A stretch of 64,000 bases of DNA from Bradyrhizobium sp. CSA112 (GCF_029051645.1 NZ_JAACFS010000002.1:1-64000), one strand, 5' to 3'; shown: positions 17,198 through 25,188, numbered from the stretch's first letter. Translations and numbers: made by a program. Notes: generated by a model from the letters alone, not told the origin.

Positions 17198-17755
17198 TCA
17201 GGCGCTCTGGGCGGCCGCGCGAAGCCGGCTGCCGACCAAAACACGAAACGCGATGTATTGAATTGCGAAGGCGGCAATCTTGGCGCCGACGAGAACCACG
17301 GTCACGTAGAACGTCCACAGCTTCATGTCTCCGGTCATGGCGACGCCGATGGTGCCGGCGGCGAGCACGAAGCACAGTCCGGCCCAGGCATAGCCCGCGA
17401 AGGTGACATATTCGGGAATGGTCTGTGTCACGATCGGGGGCATGTAGCGCAGCATCCAGCCGCGCTTGAGCATGATGACGCCGATCGCAAAATGCCCGAT
17501 CGCAGGCTTCGCCAGCACGAAGCGCGGATCGTGGGTCAAAAGCGTCGCGCTGCCGAGCACGATGACGAGCGCCAGGCTCGCCCATGTCATGTAGCCGAGC
17601 TCCTTCCCCTTGATGCGCGAGTAGATCACCTGGGCGATGGCGCCGGCGATGGCGACGCCGGTCGCCAGCAGCACGTTGTCGGTAGTGAGGTAGATCGCAA
17701 TGAACAAGATGGTGGAGAAAAAATCGGCGCCCAGTCTGGCGAATACGTCCTTCAT
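17198..17755 (-). CDS. YciB/intracellular septation protein A-like membrane protein
   Basis: A 185-residue polytopic membrane protein with about five helices. The stretch IMLKRGWMLRYMPPIVTQTI followed by PEYVTFAGYAWAGLCFVLA matches the YciB/IspZ family, which affects cell-envelope synthesis and septation. The ATG at 17755 has CGGAGAG upstream; the longer frame to 17866 overlaps the neighbouring gene and is rejected. It follows the other membrane gene by 41 bases, so both probably belong to one operon controlled from 18393-18464. Confidence 0.78.
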   Translation of the reverse strand: MKDVFARLGADFFSTILFIAIYLTTDNVLLATGVAIAGAIAQVIYSRIKGKELGYMTWASLALVIVLGSATLLTHDPRFVLAKPAIGHFAIGVIMLKRGWMLRYMPPIVTQTIPEYVTFAGYAWAGLCFVLAAGTIGVAMTGDMKLWTFYVTVVLVGAKIAAFAIQYIAFRVLVGSRLRAAAQSA

Positions 17756-17796
17756 CGTCTTGCTCTCCGCTGATCGTGTTACGGTTGAAGTCTGGC

Positions 17797-18375
17797 TTAG
17801 TTGGTGCCGGGCAGGGCGTTCGCAGGCGGCGCACCATGCTTCGCCCTGCGATATTGCGGATACCATGTCGTGAAGTAGGCGGCGCTGTTGCGGGCGGCGA
17901 TGGCGATTGCGAGCCCGGACCAGAACGGCAAGCCCGGCACGTAGATCATCAGCACGTTACCCACGATCATCAGGACGAATGCGCCGGTCCATGCCCAGGT
18001 GATGATGTAGATCGCCTTCCTGAAGCCGGGCAGCTTCGCCGTCTCGGCATCGACCTCCTCAAGAGCATATTGCAGCACGAACGGTTTGCGGATGACGAGA
18101 GACGCCAGCGAGATCGAGAGCACGCCGATATCAACCGTCAGCTTGACGGCCGAATGGCTCAGGTTCGGATCGACCAGCGCAACATAGGCGCCCAGTCCGG
18201 TGAACAGGACGACGCAGCCCGCGCCGAGCATTTTGATCGAGCGGCCGCGATAGACGTCGATGCCGATGACGGCGAGACAGATCGCCGCCGCTGCGAACAG
18301 GCTGATCTCGGCGGAGGTCACCAGTATCAGCAGGGCGAACGAACCGAACGGGGCGAGGATCAGGAAGATGGTCAT
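17797..18375 (-). CDS. Polytopic membrane protein of unknown function
   Basis: A 192-residue protein with about six hydrophobic helices (SFALLILVTSAEISLFAAAA, then a VLFTGLGAYVAL helix, and KAIYIITWAWTGAFVLMIVG). The FRKAIYIITWAWTGAF part loosely resembles its downstream YciB-like neighbour, so the two may be distant relatives. It is the first gene after the promoter/operator module at 18393-18464. No retinal-binding lysine pattern or other cofactor motif was recognised. Confidence 0.68.
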   Translation of the reverse strand: MTIFLILAPFGSFALLILVTSAEISLFAAAAICLAVIGIDVYRGRSIKMLGAGCVVLFTGLGAYVALVDPNLSHSAVKLTVDIGVLSISLASLVIRKPFVLQYALEEVDAETAKLPGFRKAIYIITWAWTGAFVLMIVGNVLMIYVPGLPFWSGLAIAIAARNSAAYFTTWYPQYRRAKHGAPPANALPGTN

Positions 18376-18392
18376 GGTAGCCTCTCGGGCTA

Positions 18393-18411
18393 ATCTTTAC
18401 AACGTAAAGAT
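18393..18411. promoter_or_regulatory. Operator, perfect 8-3-8 palindrome ATCTTTAC-AAC-GTAAAGAT
   Basis: It lies 17 bases before the start of the minus-strand membrane gene and directly beside the predicted -10. A second perfect copy is at 20031-20049. It is probably bound by the TetR regulator encoded at 20123. Confidence 0.75.
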
Positions 18412-18440
18412 AAACTAGGGGCGAGGTTGGGAGTCGTCAA
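18412..18440 (-). promoter_or_regulatory. Predicted promoter of the membrane-protein pair
   Basis: On the minus strand, TTGACG (18440-18435) and TAGTTT (18417-18412) are separated by 17 bases. The promoter is sandwiched between the operators at 18393-18411 and 18446-18464. Confidence 0.6.
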
Positions 18441-18445
18441 GCAAA

Positions 18446-18464
18446 ATCTTTACAGTGTCAAAAT
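18446..18464. promoter_or_regulatory. Distal operator, imperfect copy
   Basis: ATCTTTAC-AGT-GTCAAAAT has one perfect half and one degenerate half. The flank GTCAAGCAAAATCTTTACAG is shared with the copy at 20085, so the whole promoter segment seems duplicated. Confidence 0.65.
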
Positions 18465-18510
18465 AAAGCGGAGCGTCGAAAAAGATTGTTTATTGCAATA
18501 ACATGACGAC

Positions 18511-18590
18511 GTCATTCCGGGGCGCGCGTTAGCGCGAACCCGGAATCTCGAGATTCCGGGTTCGATGCTGACGCATCGCCCCGGAATGAC
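18511..18590. repeat. Dispersed palindromic repeat, GTCATTCCGGG family, copy 2
   Basis: Begins GTCATTCCGGGGCGCGCG and ends ACGCATCGCCCCGGAATGAC, with the central CTCGAGATTCCGGG arm. It lies just downstream of the carotenoid oxygenase stop codon. Confidence 0.85.
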
Positions 18591-18603
18591 GAACGTGTGA
18601 CGC

Positions 18604-20010
18604 TTACTCCGCGCCGACCCAATTGCCGTGAAAGCCGTCGGGCACGCGGTGGCCGAGATGCACCAGCGCGACGGGACCTGATTCGACGTCCTGTGCGTTG
18701 AATATCGCGAGGTCGCTGCGATTCTCCCGCGCGCGCCAGACCGCTGATAGCAGCCAGCCGTCGCCTTCGGCGGCATCAGGCCCGCGCTCCACGAATACCG
18801 GCTCGGAAATCGTGTCGCCGGCAGGCAGCAGATAATGGCCGAGACGCTTGCCGTTGCCGTCGACATGGACGATGCCGGATAGCGCGCCAAACATCGGCAA
18901 GTCAGGATTGGCGCAGGCGTACCAGCCATGGCTGTTCGCCTGTCCCGCGCGGCGATCGTCAATGCGCGGGAATTCGCCGGTGAGATCGTCGAGATAGGTT
19001 TGCGTGAAGCGGTCGGTATTGCCTGACAGGTCGAAGGTCCAACGGCAGTACCGCGCACGCGATTTTTGCGGGTCCGTCTTCGAGCCGTCGGGATGGGAGA
19101 ACAGCGGCGCTTCCTCGAACTGCATCACATCGGCAATGATGCGGTTGCCTTCCTCCCACGCGTTCATGACATGGAAGACGTAGCAGCTCTCGGCGCGGAA
19201 CCAGACGAGGTCTTTGGCCGAGCCGTTGCGCTTCATGACGCCGACATAAGCGCCTTTCTCAGGCTCCCAGGCGTAGGGCGGCTTGCCGCGCATCGCCCGC
19301 TCCATGCTGCCGGTGATAGGCAGGATCGGGAACAGCAGATGATTTTCGGTGACGATGAAGTCGTGCACCATGCTGGCATAGGGCGCATCGAAGCGATCGA
19401 ACCGCGTCACCACGCCGGCGGCGTTGACGGATCCGAAGGAAAGGGCAGGGGTAAGGGGGCCGGCGGCGTTGTAGCCGAAGAACACCATCTCGCCGGTTAC
19501 GGGATCGATCTTGGGATGCGCGGTGAAAGGGCCCTTGATGGCGCCCTTGTAGTCGCAATAGCCGAGGCGATTGAGCGTGCCTGGCTCGATCTCGGTCGGC
19601 AGGTGGCCTTCCTCGAGCGCCAAGAGCTTTCCGGCATGGAAGATGATGTTGGTGTTGGCGACGCCGCCGTCGTCGGTGGTGCCAGCCGGCGCGCCCGGCA
19701 GCTTGCGGCCGAAACCGCCGAACAGGGCGCGGCCGGCGTCGTGCTCGGCCAGCCATTTCGGGGTGCGGACCCAACGATTGCGATAGCTGGCGCGGCCGTT
19801 CTCCAGATGGAAGGCGTGCAGCATGCCGTCGCCGAAAAACCAGTGGGCACCCGGCGCGTCGAACTGCGGATTGGGACCATTGCGATAAAGCGTGCCGTTG
19901 AGCTCGCACGGTAATTTGCCTGACACCTTGAGATGCGGCGCGTCGCATTCCATCGGAATCGGCGCCAGATTGTCCCGCGCCGCATTGGTCGTCGCCACCT
20001 GGTCGAGCAT
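18604..20010 (-). CDS. Carotenoid oxygenase (carotenoid/stilbene cleavage dioxygenase family)
   Basis: A 468-residue protein of the RPE65/CCD family, non-haem Fe(II) enzymes that split a conjugated C=C bond in carotenoids or stilbenes. The conserved blocks are LNGTLYRNGPNPQFDAPGAH, WFFGDGMLHAFHLENGRASY, TAHPKIDPVTGEMVFFGYN, MVHDFIVTENHLLFP, YVFHVMNAWEEGN and LGHRVPDGFHGNW. Together they contain His residues suited to the 4-His iron site. There is no signal peptide. It is divergent from a TetR gene and shares its promoter design with the membrane pair at 17.2-18.4 kb. The exact substrate cannot be told. Confidence 0.9.
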   Translation of the reverse strand: MLDQVATTNAARDNLAPIPMECDAPHLKVSGKLPCELNGTLYRNGPNPQFDAPGAHWFFGDGMLHAFHLENGRASYRNRWVRTPKWLAEHDAGRALFGGFGRKLPGAPAGTTDDGGVANTNIIFHAGKLLALEEGHLPTEIEPGTLNRLGYCDYKGAIKGPFTAHPKIDPVTGEMVFFGYNAAGPLTPALSFGSVNAAGVVTRFDRFDAPYASMVHDFIVTENHLLFPILPITGSMERAMRGKPPYAWEPEKGAYVGVMKRNGSAKDLVWFRAESCYVFHVMNAWEEGNRIIADVMQFEEAPLFSHPDGSKTDPQKSRARYCRWTFDLSGNTDRFTQTYLDDLTGEFPRIDDRRAGQANSHGWYACANPDLPMFGALSGIVHVDGNGKRLGHYLLPAGDTISEPVFVERGPDAAEGDGWLLSAVWRARENRSDLAIFNAQDVESGPVALVHLGHRVPDGFHGNWVGAE

Positions 20011-20030
20011 CTTGCGTTCCCTCCGGTTAT

Positions 20031-20049
20031 ATCTTTACAGCGTAAAGAT
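20031..20049. promoter_or_regulatory. Operator, perfect 8-3-8 palindrome ATCTTTAC-AGC-GTAAAGAT
   Basis: It lies 20 bases before the carotenoid oxygenase start and next to its predicted -10, in the same position as the copy at 18393. Confidence 0.78.
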
Positions 20050-20050
20050 T

Positions 20051-20079
20051 TCAGTAAGCGCGTTACCCTCGGACGTCAA
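20051..20079 (-). promoter_or_regulatory. Predicted promoter of the carotenoid oxygenase gene
   Basis: On the minus strand, TTGACG (20079-20074) and TACTGA (20056-20051) lie 17 bases apart, flanked by operators on both sides. Confidence 0.58.
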
Positions 20080-20084
20080 GCAAA

Positions 20085-20103
20085 ATCTTTACAGTGTAAA
20101 AAT
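20085..20103. promoter_or_regulatory. Operator, ATCTTTAC-AGT-GTAAAAAT
   Basis: One mismatch from a perfect palindrome. It overlaps a possible plus-strand -35 (TTTACA, 20089-20094) whose -10 would be TATAAG (20111-20116), so the TetR gene may repress itself. Confidence 0.7.
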
Positions 20104-20122
20104 TGCGGCTATAAGGATTCGT

Positions 20123-20857
20123 ATGACAAGAATCTCGAGACAAGCCAGGACCGGCCGTCCCGCCGCGAAGCGCAAGCCGGCAAGAGCCGTGACCGAAAGG
20201 CCAGCCAGCCGGCGGCGCCGTCCGGCAGGCGAGACCCCCTATCACCACGGCGACCTGCACGACGCCTTGCTGGCCGCGGCCGAGCGGGTGCTGGAGCGCG
20301 ATGGGCTGCCGGGCCTGACGCTGCGGGCGGTGGCGCGCGAGGCCGGCGTGTCACATGCGGCGCCGACCCATCATTTCGGCGACCTCACCGGGCTCCTGAG
20401 CGAACTGGCCGCCATCGGATTTCGCAGGTTCAACGCCGCCATGATTGCGGCGGGCAACACTGAAACGCTCCCGCTGATGAAGGCGATGGCCCGCGCCAAG
20501 GCCTATGTCGCCTATGCGCAGGCGCGTCCCGGCATGTACGGGCTGATGTTCCGCACCGAACGGCTCGACATGACGCGGCCCTCGCTGCACGAGGCGGCGA
20601 CCGCCTCGTTCGAGGGATTGGCGGCCGCGGCGAGGCTCAGCCGCAACGAGAAGCTCACCGGCGAGACGCTTGAGGCGGTGTCGCTCGATCAGGCCGCGGC
20701 CATCGCCCGGGCGTGGTCGCTCGTGCACGGCTTCACCACGCTGCTGCTCGATGGAAGGCTAAAGGACATCCTGCACCGGCTGCCTGAGGGGACCGGCGTC
20801 GACCAGCTTCTGGATGCAATGTTGCGCTCGACAGTGCCACGACCGCCTGCGGCGTAA
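20123..20857 (+). CDS. TetR/AcrR-family transcriptional regulator
   Basis: A 244-residue repressor. A basic, low-complexity N-terminal extension (about 1-45) precedes the HTH (LTLRAVAREAGVSHAAPTHH). The ligand domain ends with a TetR_C-like region (AWSLVHGFTTLLLDGRL). The ATG at 20123 has AAGGA before it; the longer frame from 19892 runs through the operator region and is rejected. The start codon is very close to the predicted -10, so the transcript may have almost no leader. It is divergent from the carotenoid oxygenase gene and is the obvious candidate to bind the four ATCTTTAC palindromes. Confidence 0.88.
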   Translation: MTRISRQARTGRPAAKRKPARAVTERPASRRRRPAGETPYHHGDLHDALLAAAERVLERDGLPGLTLRAVAREAGVSHAAPTHHFGDLTGLLSELAAIGFRRFNAAMIAAGNTETLPLMKAMARAKAYVAYAQARPGMYGLMFRTERLDMTRPSLHEAATASFEGLAAAARLSRNEKLTGETLEAVSLDQAAAIARAWSLVHGFTTLLLDGRLKDILHRLPEGTGVDQLLDAMLRSTVPRPPAA

Positions 20858-20930
20858 GACGGTGGCCGCTCTGCCGGAGTTCGCAGGCGGGATGAAGCTG
20901 CGCGGTGACGGTTGCGGCTGGCGTCCCCGC

Positions 20931-21266
20931 TCAGCAGCCCCTGCAAATCTTGGTTTGCCGCGCGAGCCTTGCGTCGGCTTCTGCGTCTTCGTTGGGCTGC
21001 TTTGTCCAATCGTCGTAGCGCGCTCTGGCGTCTGATCTCGGCGCGGCTTCGTTCAGCGGACCCAGGATTATCTCGCTATTGCGCGCGGTCCTTCGCTTCG
21101 GCTTGGACGGCCCGGCTTGCTCGCCATCTGCCGTCGGCGGTTCACCCAACCCATCCCAGGCGATCGGCGCGCCTGCCGTCTGTGTGGTCGAGCAGCCGGT
21201 GCCGGAGACGCAGCAGCCGGTGAGGGCGGAGCCGGCAACCAGCAGAACCAAGAATCTCGTTAGCAT
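20931..21266 (-). CDS. Small lipoprotein, hypothetical
   Basis: A 111-residue protein with an N-terminal lipobox (VAGSALTGC, predicted lipidated Cys about residue 18) followed by a second Cys, and two more Cys in the last seven residues. The mature region is hydrophilic and rich in Arg, Asp and Pro. It is probably anchored to a periplasmic membrane face. No family was recognised. Confidence 0.66.
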   Translation of the reverse strand: MLTRFLVLLVAGSALTGCCVSGTGCSTTQTAGAPIAWDGLGEPPTADGEQAGPSKPKRRTARNSEIILGPLNEAAPRSDARARYDDWTKQPNEDAEADARLARQTKICRGC

Positions 21267-21369
21267 CGTTGCTCCGGTGTGGCCGCCGTTAAAACCCGTG
21301 ACATCAGAATATCAAGCACTCAAGGCTGTAGCTTTGACGTTAATGCGGCGAAAACACGCCGGCCATGGG

Positions 21370-21990
21370 TCAGCGCTTTGCAAGGCTGACGGCGGCGCCT
21401 TTTTCACCGATCACCTTCACTTCGTCCTTGCCGCAGTTGAAATCGCGGGCGAATTCGTCCGCGGCCTGGCGGGCGAGCTCGTTGGGATTGCGGTTGGCCT
21501 GGCCGTCGATATAGGCGACATGGCAGACTGGCCCTGGCGGCAGCCGGGTCACCGCGAGCATCGGTTTCGTGATCGGGCTTCCGGTCTTGTCCAGGTCGTT
21601 GTTGTCGGCGATCAGCCAGCGCTGAATGATCGCGAACGGCCTGCCGTCCGCGGCGCGCCATTCGACAGTGTGGGCGGTGGAATTGAAGGGGGCAAACCAG
21701 GCCTCCGCGGCCGGCTCTTTGGCGGCGGCCGCACGGTTGGGTCCGACCGAGACGGTTTCGCGCAGGTCATCCTCGCTGATCAGCACCACCAGCCCCGATT
21801 TGCCGGGGCACACTTGCGTCGCGCTGCCATTGTCGCCGGGCTTGTCGATGGTCCGGCAGTCCTTGGGCGCGGTCGAGGTGTAGCTGCTGCTGAATGTTTG
21901 GGCGTTGGCCGATGAAATCAGGCCAAATGCAGCCGCCAGTAGGGTCGAGGCGGCCGGCACGATGAGCAGCCGACGGGGGACGTATTTCAT
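21370..21990 (-). CDS. Secreted hypothetical protein
   Basis: A 206-residue protein with a signal peptide ending in SSANA. The mature part has paired Cys residues (KDCRTIDK, QVCPGKSG, PVCHVAYID, FNCGKDEV) and begins TFSSSYTSTAPKDC. It is probably periplasmic with disulfides. The ATG at 21990 starts the signal peptide; the longer frame to 22032 adds no signal features. Similar proteins occur in rhizobia without assigned function. Confidence 0.7.
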   Translation of the reverse strand: MKYVPRRLLIVPAASTLLAAAFGLISSANAQTFSSSYTSTAPKDCRTIDKPGDNGSATQVCPGKSGLVVLISEDDLRETVSVGPNRAAAAKEPAAEAWFAPFNSTAHTVEWRAADGRPFAIIQRWLIADNNDLDKTGSPITKPMLAVTRLPPGPVCHVAYIDGQANRNPNELARQAADEFARDFNCGKDEVKVIGEKGAAVSLAKR

Positions 21991-22143
21991 CTGCACTTCT
22001 CGCATGGAACTTCCAGGATCAGACGTGCGCAATCTGGGGAAGGTTCATGGCAAAGGTGCGAAATACCTGACATTGCCGCGGAATCGTCCTAGAAGGGCGG
22101 TTCAACGTTCCTCGTTTTCCGAGCCTGTAGTCATTCAGTCGTC

Positions 22144-22851
22144 ATGCCCTCCATTCCTTCCAACAAACCCTATCGCGTTGGCCGCTCCCGCACCGGGCTT
22201 GGCCTCTTCGCCACCAAGCCGATCAAGAAGGGCACCAAGATCATCCGCTACTTCGGGCCGCTTCTTGATTCGAAAAAGAAGGAAGAGGACGCGATCGAGA
22301 ACAAATACCTGTTCGAACTGAACAACCGCTGGACCATCGACGGCTCGGTACGCAAGAACATCGCCCGCTACATCAACCACGCCTGCCGGCCCAACGCGGA
22401 ATCGGACGTCAAGCCGCGCAAGCGCAAGGTGTTCATCCGCGCCATCAAGGACATCGAGCCGGGCGAGGAGATCAATTACGACTACGGCACCGATTATTTC
22501 AAAGCCTATCTAAAGCCGATCGGCTGCAAATGCGACGCCTGCGAGAAAAAGCGCAAGAAACAGCGCGCCGAGGCGCGGGCGGAGAAAGCCCGCCTGAAGG
22601 CCAAGGCCGAGCGCAAGGCGCTGAAGAAGGCGGAGAAGTTGGCCAAGGCCGACGCGAAGCTGAAGGATAAATTGAAGGCAGAGGCCGAGCGCACGTCGAA
22701 GAAGACGCTCAAGCTGAACGGCCATTCGCGCAATGGCATGTCAATGAATGGGACATCACTGAACGGCAGCAACCGTGTCAGAGCGTCCGGCAAGAAATCG
22801 GCTGCCAGGAAACAGCCAGTTTCCGCGCCGGCGCCGGCCCTCCAGGCATAG
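22144..22851 (+). CDS. SET-domain protein-lysine methyltransferase with lysine-rich tail
   Basis: A 235-residue protein. Residues 1-135 form a compact SET domain: SRTGLGLFATKPIKKGTKII at the start, YINHACRPNAESD (the N-H-x-C-x-P-N cofactor motif), and GEEINYDYG with the catalytic Tyr. A post-SET zinc motif follows (GCKCDACEKK). Residues about 136-185 are an Ala/Lys/Glu-rich helix of coiled-coil character. After that comes a low-complexity Asn/Ser/Gly part and a basic end. SET enzymes transfer methyl groups from S-adenosylmethionine to lysine. The basic tail resembles histone H1-like proteins and could be a self-substrate or DNA contact, which is inference. Confidence 0.86.
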   Translation: MPSIPSNKPYRVGRSRTGLGLFATKPIKKGTKIIRYFGPLLDSKKKEEDAIENKYLFELNNRWTIDGSVRKNIARYINHACRPNAESDVKPRKRKVFIRAIKDIEPGEEINYDYGTDYFKAYLKPIGCKCDACEKKRKKQRAEARAEKARLKAKAERKALKKAEKLAKADAKLKDKLKAEAERTSKKTLKLNGHSRNGMSMNGTSLNGSNRVRASGKKSAARKQPVSAPAPALQA

Positions 22852-22928
22852 GCTGCTTCGCCCTGATTGAATCGGAGCAAGGCTCTCGCCTTTGTATTGA
22901 CGCGCTTCTTGACGAGAGCCGGCCTCAG

Positions 22929-23564
22929 TTAGCGCGAAAATGATCCCGAAGCGTCTGCCTTCACGAACGCCAAGTTTGTCCAAGTGATGCCGGCGGCGCG
23001 ATTTCTCTCCTGGCGGGATTCAGAGGCGACATTCAAGACACAGCGCAGGCCGTGCGCCTGCGCGAGCGCGATAGTCTCCTCGGCGGGGATTTCAAACATC
23101 CGCCGCGCGGGCGGCACGGGCCCATGGCGGATCGTCATAGTGATAGTGCCGCCTGACCCAATCAGCGAGGCCAGATTGGGCATCGCATATTGACGCTGAG
23201 TTTGGTCGAGATGCATCCACACTGCAGTCAGCATCACGAGATCAAACGTCTCGCCGCGCGCCCGCAGGCGGACCAGATCGGGCAGGCTGTCGTCGAGCCA
23301 TTCGATCAGGGGGGAAGGATGCCGCGCCATGGCGGGGATGCGCAGGGCGTCGGTAGGCTCGACGGCGATAACACGATGCCCGAAGCTTGCGAACCAAGCC
23401 GCGTCCCGTCCTGAACCGATATCGAGCACGCGGGCCGGCGCTTTGGGTATCAGATGCAGGACATGGCGGTGATTTTCAGCCGCCCCAATGCTTTCGTAGC
23501 GCTGGAACAACTGTTCCGCTTCGCTGGCATATCCTTCCGTGCCGCTGACTTGTGCTGATGTCAT
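22929..23564 (-). CDS. Class I SAM-dependent methyltransferase
   Basis: A 211-residue soluble enzyme. Motif I is VLDIGSGRDAAWFASFGHRV, followed by an acidic strand end (VIAVEPTD) and the post-I region LVMLTAVWMHL. This is the Rossmann methyltransferase pattern; the methyl acceptor is unknown. It lies 111 bases downstream of the dehalogenase on the same strand, so the two may be co-transcribed with the TetR gene. Confidence 0.82.
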   Translation of the reverse strand: MTSAQVSGTEGYASEAEQLFQRYESIGAAENHRHVLHLIPKAPARVLDIGSGRDAAWFASFGHRVIAVEPTDALRIPAMARHPSPLIEWLDDSLPDLVRLRARGETFDLVMLTAVWMHLDQTQRQYAMPNLASLIGSGGTITMTIRHGPVPPARRMFEIPAEETIALAQAHGLRCVLNVASESRQERNRAAGITWTNLAFVKADASGSFSR

Positions 23565-23675
23565 CTGTTTCCTGCGCAGCTTTCTGAGCGTGCGGCGGTT
23601 TATCCGCCGGGCTTGCGCACCGATCTGGTCGCTTCAGGAATTTCGATTGCGTCAGATGCGGTACATGCATTCTGT

Positions 23676-24590
23676 TCATGCCGCGTTTCCCCCTCGCTGC
23701 GCCACTTGGATGCCGGCGATCCAGGCTGCGACGCTTTTGCCGATCGTTTCGGGATGATCCTCCTGGAGATAATGAGCCCCCGCGCCGAGCTGCACTAATT
23801 CGCAATTGTGCAGGCCGGAAGCAAAACGCTCGGCAAAGCCGGGCGAGACGAGCGCGCCGGGATCCCCGGCGAAAAGCAGCTTCGGATAGCGGGAAGATGC
23901 CAACGCCGCATGTGCCCGTTCCAGGGTGGCATAGACGTCCGCGGGCTCGCCCGCGATCGGCAGTTCGTTCGGCAGCCGCCAAATCGGGCGTCGGGATTCC
24001 GGGGAGGGGAACGGCGCGCGGTAGACGGCCATCTCTTGCTCGCTCAACTTTCTCAGGATGGAGCCCGGCAATATCCGTTCAACGAACGCGTTGCCGTCGA
24101 GGATCATCTGTTCGCCTTCGCCGGGCGTTCTGAACTGGCGAAATGTTTCGCGCGCGGCCGGCACCTGATGGAATTCATCCCACGTCGGCATCGGCCGGAT
24201 GAATTCCATGAAGGCGAGCCCACGGACGAAGTCTGGCCGGCGTGCCGCGAGATGGAAGGCCAGCGCTGTTCCCCAATCCTGCGCCACCAGATAGGCCGAT
24301 CTGATTCCGGCAGCAGCGATGAAGGCGTCGAGATAACGGACGTGGTCCTCGAAGCGATAGTCGATGTCGGGTTTGCCGGATTGGCCGAAGCCAATCAGAT
24401 CCGGGGCGATGCATCGCGCCACCGGCGCGACGTGCGGGATGATGTTGCGCCAAATGTAAGATGACGTGGGATTGCCGTGCAGGAAGAGGGCAACCGGCGC
24501 CCCCGGTTGGCCCATCTCGCGATAGGACATTGCGGAATCGAGTACAGCTCGTTGCGGCAGCGTGAGGTCGGCAATGATTGTTGTCGTCAT
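23676..24590 (-). CDS. Haloalkane dehalogenase (HLD-II, DbjA-like)
   Basis: A 304-residue alpha/beta hydrolase with every catalytic element of subfamily II dehalogenases. It has the halide-binding Asn (HGNPTSSYIWRNII), nucleophile Asp and halide-binding Trp (LVAQDWGTALAF), acid Glu (FMEFIRPMPTWDEF) and base His (GAGAHYLQEDHPE). The sequence closely follows Bradyrhizobium DbjA as I remember it (DLIGFGQSGKPDI, HLAARRPDFVRGLAFMEF, ELPIAGEPADVYA). After the acid, however, DEFHQ runs straight into VPAARETFRQF, so the extra surface loop of DbjA is absent. The start overlaps the upstream TetR stop by four bases, which couples them. Confidence 0.88.
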   Translation of the reverse strand: MTTTIIADLTLPQRAVLDSAMSYREMGQPGAPVALFLHGNPTSSYIWRNIIPHVAPVARCIAPDLIGFGQSGKPDIDYRFEDHVRYLDAFIAAAGIRSAYLVAQDWGTALAFHLAARRPDFVRGLAFMEFIRPMPTWDEFHQVPAARETFRQFRTPGEGEQMILDGNAFVERILPGSILRKLSEQEMAVYRAPFPSPESRRPIWRLPNELPIAGEPADVYATLERAHAALASSRYPKLLFAGDPGALVSPGFAERFASGLHNCELVQLGAGAHYLQEDHPETIGKSVAAWIAGIQVAQRGGNAA

Positions 24591-25180
24591 TTTTTGGGCT
24601 CCTTGAAAACAGTTGCGAAGGCTATCCGCTTGAACCGTTGCAGCGGCTCCGCGGTACGCGTGACTTTCATGCGGAGGATCGCCCCTTCCCAGGAGGCGAG
24701 CAGGAAATCGGCAAGCTCGTCGGGCGCGAAGGTGTTATCGATCTCGCCGCTGGTCTGGGCTTCGTGGATGCAGGCCGCGAAAAGGCCGCGCCATTCCATG
24801 AAAATGGCAACCAGGCGCGCGCGCAGCATCTCGCTCACCGGCGCGGCCTCGAGACTGAAGTCGCCGATCAGGCAGCCGCGCGCGAACTCGTCCGCTTCGA
24901 GACGCTCCGTGATGATGTCGAGATATCGCATCAAGCGTTGACGCGGCGATTGACTCGCATTGTCCAGAGCCTCGGCCACAAGCGCCTTGGTGTGATCGAA
25001 GTAGCGGTCGAGGATCTCGCCGGCGAAGGCCTCCTTTGACCGGAAATGGTTGGTGAATGAGCCTTGCGGCGCGCCCGCCTCGAGAACGATGTCGCGCACG
25101 CCGGCGCCGACATAGCCCTTGCGGAACATGACCTTGAGGCCTGCGTCGAGAATGCTGTCGCGATGAGATGCTTTCGCCAT
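24587..25180 (-). CDS. TetR-family regulator of the dehalogenase operon
   Basis: A 197-residue repressor with an N-terminal HTH (VRDIVLEAGAPQGSFTNHF) of the TetR type that reads S/F-x-NHF in the recognition helix. The C-terminal domain is helical (FAPDELADFLLASWEGAILR), like AcrR/NemR-type regulators. Its stop overlaps the dehalogenase start (ATGA). A palindrome eight bases upstream of its own ATG probably serves as the operator. Confidence 0.88.
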   Translation of the reverse strand: MAKASHRDSILDAGLKVMFRKGYVGAGVRDIVLEAGAPQGSFTNHFRSKEAFAGEILDRYFDHTKALVAEALDNASQSPRQRLMRYLDIITERLEADEFARGCLIGDFSLEAAPVSEMLRARLVAIFMEWRGLFAACIHEAQTSGEIDNTFAPDELADFLLASWEGAILRMKVTRTAEPLQRFKRIAFATVFKEPKK

Positions 25181-25188
25181 AAATGATC

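Noticed and set aside
19066..19914. A 282-codon plus-strand frame opposite the carotenoid oxygenase gene
   Set aside because: It is antisense to a gene with clear family motifs and lacks a plausible start.
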